Source: Oscarella lobularis | Lineage: Eukaryota > Porifera > Homoscleromorpha > Homosclerophorida > Oscarellidae | Assembly: GCF_947507565.1 (NCBI RefSeq) | Contig: NC_089186.1 | Span: forward strand, 2,108,001 to 2,172,000 | Length of the DNA: 64,000 nucleotides | Reading direction: 5' to 3' | Translations under genes and position numbers: made by a program | Shown: positions 1-15,069 of the stretch, one piece after another | Layout: each line of letters begins with the position of its first letter | How positions within the stretch are numbered: position 1 is the first letter of the stretch | The notes under the pieces: generated by a model | Databases searched by the model: none | Seen by the model: only the letters and a program-made list of their open reading frames with translations | Told to the model about the DNA's origin: nothing

Positions 1-482
1 CAATCCTTAATCATCCGAACGATCCCGACGACCGAGCCGACGGGATCCCTCAGAACCTTCGCGGCGAGCTTCGCGGCGAAGGCGAGCAGAGCGACGATCC
101 GATACCACGTAATCCCGCGCGTCCCGATGCCGCAAACGCGAAGCGCGACGTCGACGAACGCCGAATACGCCGACGATTCCGAGCCGACGTCGAGTTCGTC
201 GACGGCAAACACGAACGTCGGATCCTTTTCGAGTTCGTCGACGATTGTGAGTATGCAATCGGCGACTTGCTGCGTGACGATGCGTTGCGATTCGTCGCCG
301 CTGAGCCGGATTCCCGTTCGCGTTTCGATGTCGCGAACGGGAACGCGTTGCTGTTCGGCGAGAACGAGGTGAATCGTTTCGTTCGTCACCTCTTCGACCT
401 GTTCGTCCGTGCTCGGGTTCGGCGTCACGACAGGTTGCTGATCGCTCCTGACGGATCGAAGTGATGACGTACCCGTGTCCAT
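1..482 (-). CDS. Bcl-2 family protein, 3'-truncated by the window edge
   Basis: The reading frame starts at ATG 482 and stays open to base 1, giving about 160 residues without an intron. Residues 123-143 (ITWYRIVALLAFAAKLAAK) match a BH1 region of the Bcl-2 fold. Residues 59-66 (IRLSGDES) resemble a BH3 core with the hallmark Gly-Asp. BH2 and any C-terminal membrane anchor would lie outside the window, so pro- or anti-death function cannot be assigned. Bcl-2 proteins act at the mitochondrial outer membrane in controlling permeabilisation. A second Bcl-2 gene follows 178 bp upstream on the same strand, so this looks like a tandem pair. The two share BH1 but little else, so the duplication would be old. 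Codons are very CpG-rich, unlike its neighbour. Confidence 0.7.
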   Translation of the reverse strand, partial: MDTGTSSLRSVRSDQQPVVTPNPSTDEQVEEVTNETIHLVLAEQQRVPVRDIETRTGIRLSGDESQRIVTQQVADCILTIVDELEKDPTFVFAVDELDVGSESSAYSAFVDVALRVCGIGTRGITWYRIVALLAFAAKLAAKVLRDPVGSVVGIVRMIKD

Positions 483-659
483 GATGATGGTGTTGATGAT
501 GGTGAGTGTTGTGAGCAGCTCCCGTATACTCGTACTAATCATATTTATTACCGTAGAAAGTTCAGCAAGTGAAATACAGGATATAACTTCCGTCTTATAA
601 GATCAGAAAAGTACAAAAATTGGTCAGGGAGAAAATGCTGGCTTTCTGACAGTTTGCCT

Positions 660-1343
660 TCATCTTCGCCCAAAGATTAAGCTGAGAGCTACAAAGCCAA
701 AAACGGAGAGAATCACACCAATTGCTATGCCAGGAGCTTGCTGGACCACAAATGCTTGCAAGGACGCCTGAAATTAATGAGTAAGTAGTATGGACATCAT
801 AATACAGAAGATTCATACCCAGCCTCCAGTACTAGTAATCCAGTCGACAAGTCTTTCTGTAGCAAACAGAGCAACCCACCCCAAAATATTATGAATAACA
901 CCATGCTGTTGACTAAAATATGCACGAGTTGCCAATTTTACACCAAAGCGGAACAGAGCTGCAACTCTGCCCCATGTGATACCCTTAGCAATAAGAGTTA
1001 GGGCAACCTAGAAAAAAAGTAGAACCTCATTTCCAAGCCAGTGGGATTTTCAGGGAGATAAAGTGGTAATTACCTGTTCAAAAGTTGAATAGGCAGTTGT
1101 CGGAGATAGATCAACTTTCTGTACAATTCCATTGATTTCGTCGTCTATCTTGTCGCCGAGGTTTGCTAGATTATTAGCTGCTTCAATTATTTGCGGTTGG
1201 TCTTGCTGCGGCATGTGGACGCCGTACTGAGCAAGCTCCGACTGCACGACGCCCGTCATTTTAGGAAGGGCCAAAGCAAACACGCATGAAGTAACATCTT
1301 TGATGGCCAAGCTGTCCGGTCTCGTTGTTGATCTCAGGGCCAT
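660..1343 (-). CDS. BAX/BAK-type Bcl-2 family protein with C-terminal membrane anchor
   Basis: Three exons (1343-1074, 1007-819, 767-660) join in phase to a 188-residue protein. Residues 58-70 (NLANLGDKIDDEI) form a BH3 with the L-x-x-x-G-D core. Residues 98-117 (KGITWGRVAALFRFGVKLA) are BH1, and 145-153 (DWITSTGGW) are BH2. Residues about 166-185 are a hydrophobic tail ending in GRR and then stop, the usual tail anchor. The order BH3-BH1-BH2-tail and the length fit effector proteins (BAK/BAX/BOK), which form pores in the outer mitochondrial membrane. An anti-apoptotic role cannot be excluded by eye, because BH4 is not clear. It is divergent from SQOR, with start codons 374 bp apart. The exon boundaries are well supported because BH1 and BH2 are continuous across them. 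Confidence 0.85.
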
Positions 1344-1716
1344 TCTGATGAGACTCGGAAAACTCTTCTTCTCCTTTTATGGACAATGTGGGCGAATATA
1401 GTACCACGCATGCCTATGACGTGCTAAAGAATTTTTTTACTGCCGGCATAGATAGAGGAGAAGGATCTACCGGTATCTGTCATTTGACCTTCACGTGATT
1501 GCTCAAATTCCGGTCACATTAGCGACGAAAACCGTAACGTGTAGCAAGAGAGCGTGCTAGTCTAGTATCCGTGGTGCAGACGCGTAGGACAGAGACGTGC
1601 TCACGTCACGGATAGTGGGGGAGGGGGCCATAGAGCGAAACGTGACTGCGTCACCGAGATTTTCGCGCGATATATACCCTCCAATCGCCGTCTTTCGTCA
1701 TTACACAAAGCGAGTC
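1344..1716. promoter_or_regulatory. Divergent promoter region between BAX/BAK-like gene and SQOR
   Basis: A 373-bp stretch separates the two opposing start codons. No convincing exon is seen. It contains a short TATA-like run (gatatatacc) about 40 bp before the SQOR start and several CpG and CACGTG/ACGTCA-like words. The shared-promoter role is inferred from the head-to-head layout only. Confidence 0.4.
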
Positions 1717-3420
<1,704 letters not shown>

Positions 3421-3624
3421 ATTGCATGGGCATGCGTTTTTCTGACTATGACTGCTGAAAATCCAACAGTATGATATCTTTAATTAGAGTGCCATTGTCA
3501 TCTTCACAGTCCTGTGACAAATTCTTTTTCCAAGGTGCTGCGACGTGACGTAAAACGCGCTTGCGGGATTCCCACTCCAATTGTCCATCTAATTCCTCTC
3601 TTCGTGTGGTAGTCTTCCTTATCC

Positions 3625-6600
3625 ATGCTCAAGCAAAAGAGTCCCAGTCAAAAAGGCGGTGCCTTTGCGCCTAAATTTCCAGGCGGACGCAAATCGATGG
3701 GTCGTGGAAGAGTGCTTAGTAGCCAAATCATGAAATTGGCTGGCGTCGATCAGGACGAAACGTATAAGAAGAGTCTCCAGGCCATGGATCAGCTCAGAGC
3801 CGTCAAGGCTAACCTGGCACAGGTTTATTGACACTAGCAACGCCAGTTCCTATGATCTCACAAATGGGTCAGGTGATGGATAGCGCCGAGAAAGCGAGCA
3901 CTGAATTTCCTGCAGACAAATTGCACGACGAAGATCATATGGCGGATAAGGTAGCCAAGAGATTTCGATCTAATCGTGTCAATGGCGTTGCCTTTCGTGC
4001 AGGAGAGAGTCTGGTCGATTCTAGAAGATTATGAGAAGCTGTGCACGGAACGTGAAAAAGTATTGACTAAATTGATTTACTGTATTGTCACTTCAACGTC
4101 TCTCACTGCAGGTTTTGTTTTCATTGGAGCACGTAATGAACATAAATATCTACGCAGGCGCTAAAACGCAGTAGGTATTTATTTATCTGTGTAGTTTTTC
4201 AACACTTCGAAGGAAGATCCGTCTATGGTACTAACAATCAAATAATTCAATGTGTACCTACCTAAAGTTCTTGTTTAGAGGCGAAGGCAAATTCCGATTA
4301 TTTTGGAAGACACCGATTGGTCATCTGACCACGAAACAGATGATGACGACACTTCTGATCAAGACAAGGAAGCGAAAAGAGAATTCGAGTTTGGAATAAA
4401 TAGATACAGATACTCCCACGTGACTAAATTATTTAGAAAAGCGTTTACTGTTGCGCAAGAGTCGGCCATCCGCTTGAAGGATCTCAACGCCGAAGTGGTT
4501 CACATAGCAACGCTAATTAACAGGTAAATACTAATAAATATTTGAATGGCGTCAATCCGGGGGACCCGTCGTTCTAGAATCGCTCTCGGGAACTTCAACT
4601 GGAAGGCGAATCCGTTCTCAGGTTCTCTAGACCGTTGTTAGTCGCCTCAATCGATACGATACCGCATCTAGACCTCAAAGGCATACTTCGCCAGGTCACC
4701 GACTCAAACTATGTAGCGGAAACGAGTAGGAGATGGGCAGAGTTGTATACGGCTTTGGAAATGGGGCTCTATAGTCTCCAGAGCCTCCTAGTAGAAGAAG
4801 GCTCTGGGAGGGGGCCCCCCTTTCACCGAACCCACGCTCTCTCTCTCTCTCTCTAGAGGTACTCGAAGCTCAATCCATGTTCGATCAGCTCATCGCGAGC
4901 GTTCACGACATCGCAAGGCGAAACAGCCAGTGAGAAAGACGCGATCGACGCGTTTACGCGAGACCCCCTACCGTTCGTATGCATTGCAGACTCAAGAAAG
5001 CAAAGAGCGATCAGGAAAAGGTAAACGCGACGCCTTTGTTATTAATTAATCGGTATGGGACCCATCTCGCGTCGTGCGTGACTCGTGCCCTTAGCGGGGG
5101 TGTGGAGTGGAAGTAGCACCGTAGAGACAAGGATAACATCTTTCTAGAAAGATTGTGAGAACAATCGCCTAGACAGTCGATTTAGTTATGAAGTTAGGGA
5201 TTTGAATCAGGCACGTCAAAGGCGACGCCACTTGATAAGATAGAGAGAGAGAGAGCGGTCAATACTAGTAGTACCTTCTTGTATAGAAAGCCATGGACTC
5301 GATTCCTAGTTCAACACAGAGAAAGGATCTAACTGTCCCGTTATATAGAGTAGGAAGTGTACGGTCCTTTTGGCGGCGTCGGCGTCGGCGGCGTCGTCGT
5401 CTTCGATCATCCGATTTGCGTACAGCTGGAGATGTCGAAAGAGAGACGTCATATGCACGCGTCTATATAATCTATGCGCATCGACTGTGTGGGACCCCCG
5501 ACTTCGTTTGCATGGACGCATTAATCCGTTTGTGCGCGCACCCCCGGCCCCCCGAGTTCAATTCTATTGTCATGAAAAAAAGGCGAGAGGGGCGGTTCGA
5601 TTTGCTCGATCGTGGGAAAACGAATTTGAATTATTTCCATAATCCGTTTCATATCGAATCACTCGAATTCATTTGTAAAGATCGGCGGCCGTTCTAAAAA
5701 TGCCTCGAAACCGCAAACTCGAATAGAACACGAACCGCTTCTAATGTATACGCGCGACGGCCTTCTTGAAAGGGAGATCCCATTGTTTGCTGTAAGCACT
5801 TCCCCCATTCAAACTCGCACTAAACCTAATGACGAGCACGTGCCTCTGAAATGATTGCATATCGATATAATGCGGTGGCATTTCGTTCGTTTTCCTCTAT
5901 TGCTTTAGTCACAGTCGAGATTTCTGATATGCATCTCGCCTCCTATGTAGTGTTTTATTGTTTTTCTTTTTCCTTATGCAGCAACTCGACGCTTCCATTG
6001 CTCGCAACGTGAGCCTGAAGACGGAAAACGAGTCTCTCAAGGGAGCGATACGAACTCCCGAGCTCGAGTTGGAAAAAGCTCGAAAGGTATGAGAAGCCGT
6101 TCTTATCGAATAATCGAATATCGTAGAGGATGTGCCTATTTTCGTCGTTCCCTAAAAAACGCGTCTCGATCCTCTCGAACCCTAATCCAATCGTCCTCTT
6201 CCTTCCTTCAATTGTGGCCTCGTTGAAGGAATTGGATGCACTTCGCGAAGAAGTACGAGAGAAGAGCGACAAGGTTGAAGAATGCACCGTAGGTCTAGAA
6301 TAGTCCATGCAAGGATCCGCTTCCCTCCCCGGCTTCGTCGTTTTCTCAAGGCTCTCATCGAGGATCTCGTCGACGAGAAAAAGACCCTTGTCGTCGAGAT
6401 CGAAACGACGAGCGCAACGAGTCAGGAAGTGCTGAACGAGAAATCGAAACTCGTACAACAGAAGAACGAAGTTAGCTAATGATTTATAATTCGCGTGGAG
6501 TAGAGCCCGAAGCGCAGTTTGCATTCCTTGCTCCTAGGAACTCAAGAAACAGTCGCTCGTGATCAAACGCTTAGAGGTCGATAAGACGGAAGAAAGGGAG

Positions 6601-7492
6601 AATTTGACACTAATCTTGAATTCCTCGCACGCAGGATGAGTCGAAACGAAAAGCGGATCGAATTCGCGAGCTCGAGACGTCGGTCGCCGCGTTTGCATCG
6701 AACGCCGCCGTCGCAGCCCCTCCACCGCCGTCGGCGACGGCAGACGCGACGTCTACGTTCGTCGACGGCGACGACGACGATCACACGCAGCTGATCGCGG
6801 AGAACTGCGACCTGAAACGCGAGCTAACGAGATGCCGACATCGCATTCGATATTTGGAAGAGGTTAGAGTCGATCGTGGTTTGGTTCCTCTTTTCGCTTA
6901 TCTCGACGATCAGTTGGTTCGAAGTTTTCTGCTCAAACGAAAGCAGACGAAGAGCACGCACGTTCTCCCGGAGCTCCCTCTGCCGAGCGTAAGAGAGAAA
7001 GTCCACACTCCCCCTCCCCCCACGCAATAACGCGTCCATTTTTTCTAAGAAAATATTAAAAGGTGGCCAACGATCTCGAATGGCGACAACACCGACGACC
7101 TTTCACGTAAGCCATTACGCTCGTCGGCGTGCCTGTTTACCCAGACAAATGTCGGCACGCGTGTATAGAGTACGTCGGAAGCATTGACTGGTGCGCATCC
7201 GCCGCCGCCATCGCCGCCCCCGTTATCCCTAAGTTTGGGTTCCCCCATGACGCGTCGTCGTCACACCGACGCAACTCTGATCTCCGCCGCCGCCGCCTCC
7301 GACGACGACGACGGCGGCGATTTTCGTCGTCGTCCCCTATTGCGCGTCAAAAGCGTTTCGCGTTCCGGTACGGATAACATATCGGACGTCGTCGATATCG
7401 GCGGTCGTCCCGCCGCCGGTCATCTCACGCCGCTCACGCCGCTCAGTTCGCGATCGACGTCGAGAAATTTTTCTCGAGGCGGTTTGTTTTAG
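3625..7492 (+). CDS. Unrecognised coiled-coil protein
   Basis: I do not recognise the family. About 15 small exons can be chained in phase from ATG 3625 to stop 7492. The N-terminus is basic and Gly/Lys-rich. The middle (4300-4760) has an acidic Asp/Glu run, then a helical globular segment (LLVASIDTIPHLDLKGILRQ). The region from 4860 to 6870 is a long heptad-like coiled coil (LKTENESLKG, ELDALREEVREKS, LKRELTRCRHRIRYLEE). The C-terminal exon (about 7181-7492) is proline-rich, then has Asp-rich and Ser/Arg-rich stretches and ends in SRNFSRGGLF. One internal intron (about 5036-5978) is unusually long for this locus. The frame through 6920-7110 is supported by phase agreement of two small exons. 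Exon boundaries near 4070-4300 are uncertain. A centrosomal or cytoskeletal scaffold is possible but unsupported. Confidence 0.6.
5036..5978 (+). other. Long intron of the coiled-coil gene, no gene seen
   Basis: The intron runs from the gtaaac donor after the exon ending in DQEK to the tgcag acceptor before the exon starting QLDAS. It holds short low-complexity runs ((ga)n near 5242, and a ggcgtc/gtcgtc run at 5370-5403) and several stop-limited frames on both strands. I see no coherent exon chain or recognisable domain in it. Confidence 0.5.
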
Positions 7493-7897
7493 GAGGAGAA
7501 AAAGGCTCTTACGCTATATTCTCTCGCTCCTCCTCCTCCTCCTCGTTTCAATTTTTATTAGACGTTAAGATATTTCGCGTATGTCTGGTCTTTTGTTGGG
7601 TCGCGAGTGTGCGAAGTGCATGCCGCTCGTACCATGACCTAATGGGGTGAAAATATTTTCGTGTAGCTCTCAGTATTCACTCGGGTGTTAATTACGTTTG
7701 CCTGAGGGGAATGGCGGGGCGGAGTCGAGCGAATCGCCGCGCGGCTGTGGGTGGTAGTACGAGTGTTTAGACAAGTAAAAGCTTGCGGTACCCTCGGCGT
7801 CAGAGAGGTCCTTATATATAGAGCAGACGGAGGGGACCTAGAGTCATTAGTCGTCTCTCCGCACACCGGTCGACGTCAAGTATATACCCCCCAAGCA
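7493..7897. promoter_or_regulatory. Intergenic region with likely glypican promoter
   Basis: This 405-bp gap holds no coding exon I can support. A TATA-like run (ttatatata) lies near 7811-7820, about 80 bp upstream of the glypican ATG at 7898. That position fits a TATA box with a short leader. Confidence 0.4.
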
Positions 7898-9958
7898 ATG
7901 ATCCCGAGTTTCTGCAGCATCGTTTTCGTCGTCTCCGTCGCTCTCGTCGGCGCGAACGAACACGGAAAGTGTCACCAAGTGAGGCACTTCGCTCACAAGA
8001 TGGAAATCGAAGGCCTAACCTTAGAGGAACATGTAACAGACAAAGACCGTAAGCAAAGTACTAGCTCACAGGGGGGTCCCAAGTCCTCGTGTTTTGCGTC
8101 GTTACCCCGGCACTCAGCGCTCCCTTTGTTATCATACTGAGCACCTGTTAGGTTCCCTCTATGCATGGCCAATGCGTCGGTGGGTAGGATTTAGTAGACC
8201 GCAATGTTCCTAGTTACCTCCGTCACTAATGACGTTAGTCGGCGACTTGGGGGGAAATTCGATAGGGAACCCGGTGCCCGTCTGCTTGCGGTCTGGTCCC
8301 TTGACTAAGCAATTGAATTTTTTGATTCTTGTATAGTCGAGTGCGCTGACACAAACGAGACGACGTGCTGCAACCAGGAGGACGAGTCGCTCCTGAAGTC
8401 GGCGCTCTCGAACGAATTGAATAGCATTAAGAAACGCATTCAGAAAGTCGAAGAGGAGCTCGAACGACGTGCATTCGCTTCCCTGCGTAAGTGCATCGTG
8501 CACTCGGTCGTCACAATCTCCGAAAGAATAATATTTGGCCATTTATAGTCACTCTCGACGCTTATCGACTCTCCATAGTCGCCGCGCTCGACAAAATGAC
8601 GAAATACAGATCGCAATCGGACGCCATCGAGCACCTGGCCATCGATTTCACGAACCTATTCAACAGCGACGAAACGACGTCGTCGTTTCTGCCCTTGCTG
8701 AAATACTTCCGCCGACTCGGGCTCTCCATCCTAGGCCAATTCTCGTCGGGACTGCCGTGGGTCGACGATCGCGACGACGCTCGCGTCGGATGGGACTGCG
8801 ACACCGATCACTGCGTCGTCAAGTATTTCGTCATTCGCATAATCGATCCCGAGTGGATCGATCCACCCGATTGCAACGCGAGCGATTCGTCTCGCGATCC
8901 GCTTCAATTCATCGCTGACATGTCCGACTGCTTCGACCGGTTCATATTGACGTCGAAGCGAATTACGAGCTCGCTCGAAAAATTCGCGCGAGTTTTATTC
9001 AAAATTCGAACCGAACTCCTCTTTCTCTGTCGATCGTGCCGAAAGACTTTCGATAAGGAGATTCTCTGTCCGCTCTGTCGTTCCAGGAGCGCGAACACGT
9101 GCAAAATTATGGACTGCTTCAAACGACTGCACATTCTGAGCGATCTCTGGAATCTCGCCGTTCAATCGGTCCTCGATCTCATAGAACAGGTCGAAGAGAC
9201 GTCGCCGTGTCCGTGCATCAAGAGCCTGGAAAATAGCACGCGTCGAATCACGGAAGTACACCGGCTAATGAACGACAAGGAAAACGGTTTGACCGTCGCA
9301 TCTGACTTCAGGACCCTGGTGAGAATAAAACAAATATACGTTTACGTTGACCCCTAGGTTAAGTGTTTAGGTTTTGCACTATTGTTGTAATACGTCGAGC
9401 GGACATCTGCTCCAATCGCGTCTCGGTTATAGGTCGGGTCCGTGTCCGACGTACACGGATGAGGAGGTGATAGCCGCTTGCGAACGAACAGGCGAGATTA
9501 TAGCGTGCATCGACGTCGATTCGTCCGACGACTCTTGTACGATTTCGCCTCCAAGCGGAACGACGACGACGTCTTTGTCGGATAAAGATTATCTGAAGAC
9601 GTTGATCGACGGCTTCGAATGGCACGGCATCTTCTTTAAATCGACCGTCGATCGCTGGTGTCCGGGGATATCGTCGACAGAAGTCGCTAGCGCTTCATAT
9701 GAAAACGCTAGCGTTTCTTATGAAAGCGTCTGCAGTAACCCGATCGAGACCCCCGTAATAGAACAGGACGCCGCCTGCGGGACGAGCTTCTACGAAGGGA
9801 AACAGAAGTTGAATGCGGCTTGCTGCACCGACTTCGAGTCGGCCGCAGTCGATCCCCTCGTCGGAATGACTAATGCGAATTGCCTGGCTATGTGCACGCT
9901 ATCCGAAGGCGACGATCCGGCCAAGTGCGGCCGAAGTGCGCAGGACGCCTGCAAATGA
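7898..9958 (+). CDS. Glypican-like heparan sulfate proteoglycan core protein
   Basis: Four exons (7898-8048, 8337-8486, 8549-9318, 9371-9958) sum exactly to 552 residues. A signal peptide is clear (hydrophobic IVFVVSVALVG after MIPSFCS). Two cysteine signatures place it in the family: NETTCCNQEDESLL near the N-terminus, matching the conserved glypican Cys-Cys pair, and CRSCRKTFDKEILCPLCRS followed by CKIMDCFKR and a helical WNLAVQSVLDLIEQV, matching the C-P-x-C block. Many further cysteines follow. Glypicans are cell-surface proteoglycans that bind Wnt, Hedgehog and BMP ligands. Oddity: the C-terminus (AQDACK, then stop) has no hydrophobic GPI-attachment signal, and Ser-Gly sites are few (TSSGH, PPSGT). 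It may be a secreted form, or a GPI exon may be missed. An alternative is a rapidly evolving glypican relative. Confidence 0.65.
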
Positions 9959-10113
9959 CGACGCGCCTTTTTATTATCTCTCTATACCTTAACCTTTTAA
10001 AAAAAACTCCGAAGCGGCCGGCTGGCGTTCGATTATGCAGCAGCGATAAGGCTAACGCTATATGATTACGCGCATGAATGGGTTACGCAATATACTTTTT
10101 AGATTCGTTTTAT

Positions 10114-11932
10114 TCACGTCGTCGTCGTCGTCGTCGGCTTTTCCCACGTCGTCAAGTATCGTTCGCTGTTGTAGTAGAAGATTCGGTTCGATCGATCGCT
10201 CCAATGGGCCGTCCACCCGTCGGGAAGTTGTTTGTTAATGACGTCGATCTTTATTCTTGATGCGTTGACGTAGTGAGCGTTTAGATCTGCGTTGACGTAG
10301 TGATGGTTGGGGTCTGGTTCTGGTTCGGGTTCTGGTAGTCGCGAGCGTTCTTGCATGATGGGATGAAGGACGTCCGGCTCTGATATTCGCTTCGGCGATC
10401 GCCTTGTGTGCGACACCGGCAAGTCCGGTACGGACAGCGGTCTCTGAGGTCGTGCGTGGAGGTGGGGATTCTGCTGTAGTAGTGGGGACCAGTGTTCTGG
10501 TTCTGGAGGCAGCGGGGCTGGAGGCCGAAACGACATTGTGTCCGATGCTCTGACGCTTGCCGGCTCCGTGTCCATCGACAGGTCGACTGATAAAGTTGCC
10601 CTTTTTCGCGTTTCTATTAAATATTAGATGAGGACGTTGTTATGGTACGGTAGTAGATTTTTACTCTCTCGCAATTGGCTGTTTGTTTTTATCAGCCCGG
10701 TCACCACTTGCAGGATCTCTTCGACCGATCCGACGGCACTTCGATGATCCTTGAAGGCGAGAATAACAAAGCGCTGTCCCTTTTCAATCACGGCGGCAAA
10801 ATGGCTTCTATAGACGAATGCAAATAAAGAATGCATATAAAGGCCAATCCAGGCTGACTGACTGCTTGATTTCGCTCGAAAGACAGCAAAGCAATTGTTC
10901 TGCGGGATATTGCAAGGTTATGATTTTTTTCTTGTTCTGTACTATCTTCAGTCCTTCCTATATACAGAAGACAGAAAGCTTCGCGTTTGCAATGCGTCTA
11001 TCCGGTGAGCTTACCGGAGAGATCATGAGGGTTACGGGTTGACGCTTTTTCTTTTGAGCAATTTTTGCTATTGTGCTGCTGATGTTTGCCTTCGTCGCTT
11101 CGAAGTCCGTTTCGACTTCATGCGCTCCCATGAATTGAACGGCAAACGTCTGCCTAAGTCCTTCGTCGTGAACTTCGGTGAGACACTTGAGTCGCGAAAA
11201 GATATTTTCTGTACACAAGAGTTATAATACGGACTCAGAAAAGAACGTGACAAACTAACTTCTTGTTGCTGTTGGGGAACTTGAAGCTTTTGTAGGTGAG
11301 GTCGGCAAGGAGCTCAGTGGCGACTTGAGCGGCGAATGCTGATCCAATGCCAGTGGACTAGTCGCTCCCCCCGCCTCTTCCTTCAACTCGACTGTAAAGG
11401 AAAAGGTAGGCTAAAACATCGCGGGCTGGCACAAATTTTACCTTCTTCGTAATATTTGCTTCTCATTCCGCAAGGCTGTACTAATTTGCAGCATAGACCA
11501 GCATCGTTATATTTAACAAAGTCGATTAGGCTATCTAAGTCGACAAAGGATCCCGATGTTCCGCAGGAGAACCTGAGAAAAACCGTTGATCGCCGTATAC
11601 CGCCCCTCTGAGTACAAATAGTCACTACCGTCCATCCTTTTGTCGAATTAGATAGTGATGAGCTTTGTTTCGATGTGCAACGACTAGCGCTAGCTCGCCT
11701 GGAGGATTCAGCCGTTCCCTGACCAAGAACAAGCCATCGCTACAAACAAGACACACCCTACCAATTAGCAAGTCAAATTGAGGGACGATTCAATTCACGT
11801 AAGGTCGTCGAGAGCAAGCATATCTTCAGCTTCTCCACGCGGCAACGGGCCGCGAAGCCAAGTTCGTTGCGAGCCAGACATGCAAGACAACTTTCCACAA
11901 TCAACGCACGTGACGTACTCGCGTGAGTGCAT
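10114..11932 (-). CDS. SH2-PTB-WW adaptor protein
   Basis: Eight exons join in phase: 11932 (or ATG 11881)-11799, 11739-11629, 11572-11442, 11391-11260, 11208-11015, 10957-10863, 10807-10665, 10613-10114. They encode 462 or 479 residues. From the inner ATG, residues about 7-110 are an SH2 domain (WLRGPLPRGEAEDML, DGLFLVRER with the phosphotyrosine-binding Arg, then YLIRQKDGR and SLIDFVKYNDAGL). A Ser/Pro linker follows. Residues about 155-290 are a PTB fold (TFAVQFMGAHEVETDF, EGLKIVQNKKKIITLQYP, FVILAFKDHRSA, VEEILQVVTGLI). A proline-rich region leads to a C-terminal WW domain (LPDGWTAHW, NRIFYYNSE, TTWEKP). Two YVN motifs precede the WW. SH2 followed by PTB is otherwise typical of tensin C-termini. 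The phosphatase/C2 and actin-binding parts of tensin are absent. The likely role is linking phosphotyrosine signals to proline-rich partners. Confidence 0.8.
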
Positions 11933-11958
11933 TCTCCATAGAACATCCGGGCGAAACA
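11933..11958. promoter_or_regulatory. Very short head-to-head spacer, adaptor gene / DARS1
   Basis: Only 26 bp lie between the outermost ATG of the SH2-PTB-WW gene (11932, minus) and the DARS1 ATG (11959, plus), or 77 bp if the inner ATG at 11881 is used. Transcripts probably overlap at their 5' ends or start inside the neighbour. A cacgtgacgtac word (E-box/CRE-like) lies at about 11906-11917. Confidence 0.35.
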
Positions 11959-14853
<2,895 letters not shown>

Positions 14854-15069
14854 TGTCGAGAACCGAATTCTAGTTGTTGCACTTTAAAAAAATTTGAAAT
14901 TCGGTTTGGGTGCACTATTATACGATTCTGAGCAAACAGAAAAGTTTACCAGCCGCATCTACTGAACTCTACCTAAGGTACGATTTTAGTTAATTAAAAT
15001 GATAGGCTCTAACGTGCGTTAGACTGTTTTAATTCGTTTTGTTTGCACGGTTTACTCGCCCGAAGAGCG

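Noticed and set aside
5293-5697. 134-codon frame with an Arg run
   Set aside because: It lies in an intron of the coiled-coil gene, has no domain or exon partners, and the Arg run is a (ggcgtc)n-type repeat.
10114-10575. A separate 153-residue WW-domain gene
   Set aside because: A canonical 51-bp intron joins its first exon in frame to the PTB exon upstream, so it reads better as the last exon of the SH2-PTB gene. RNA data could overturn this.
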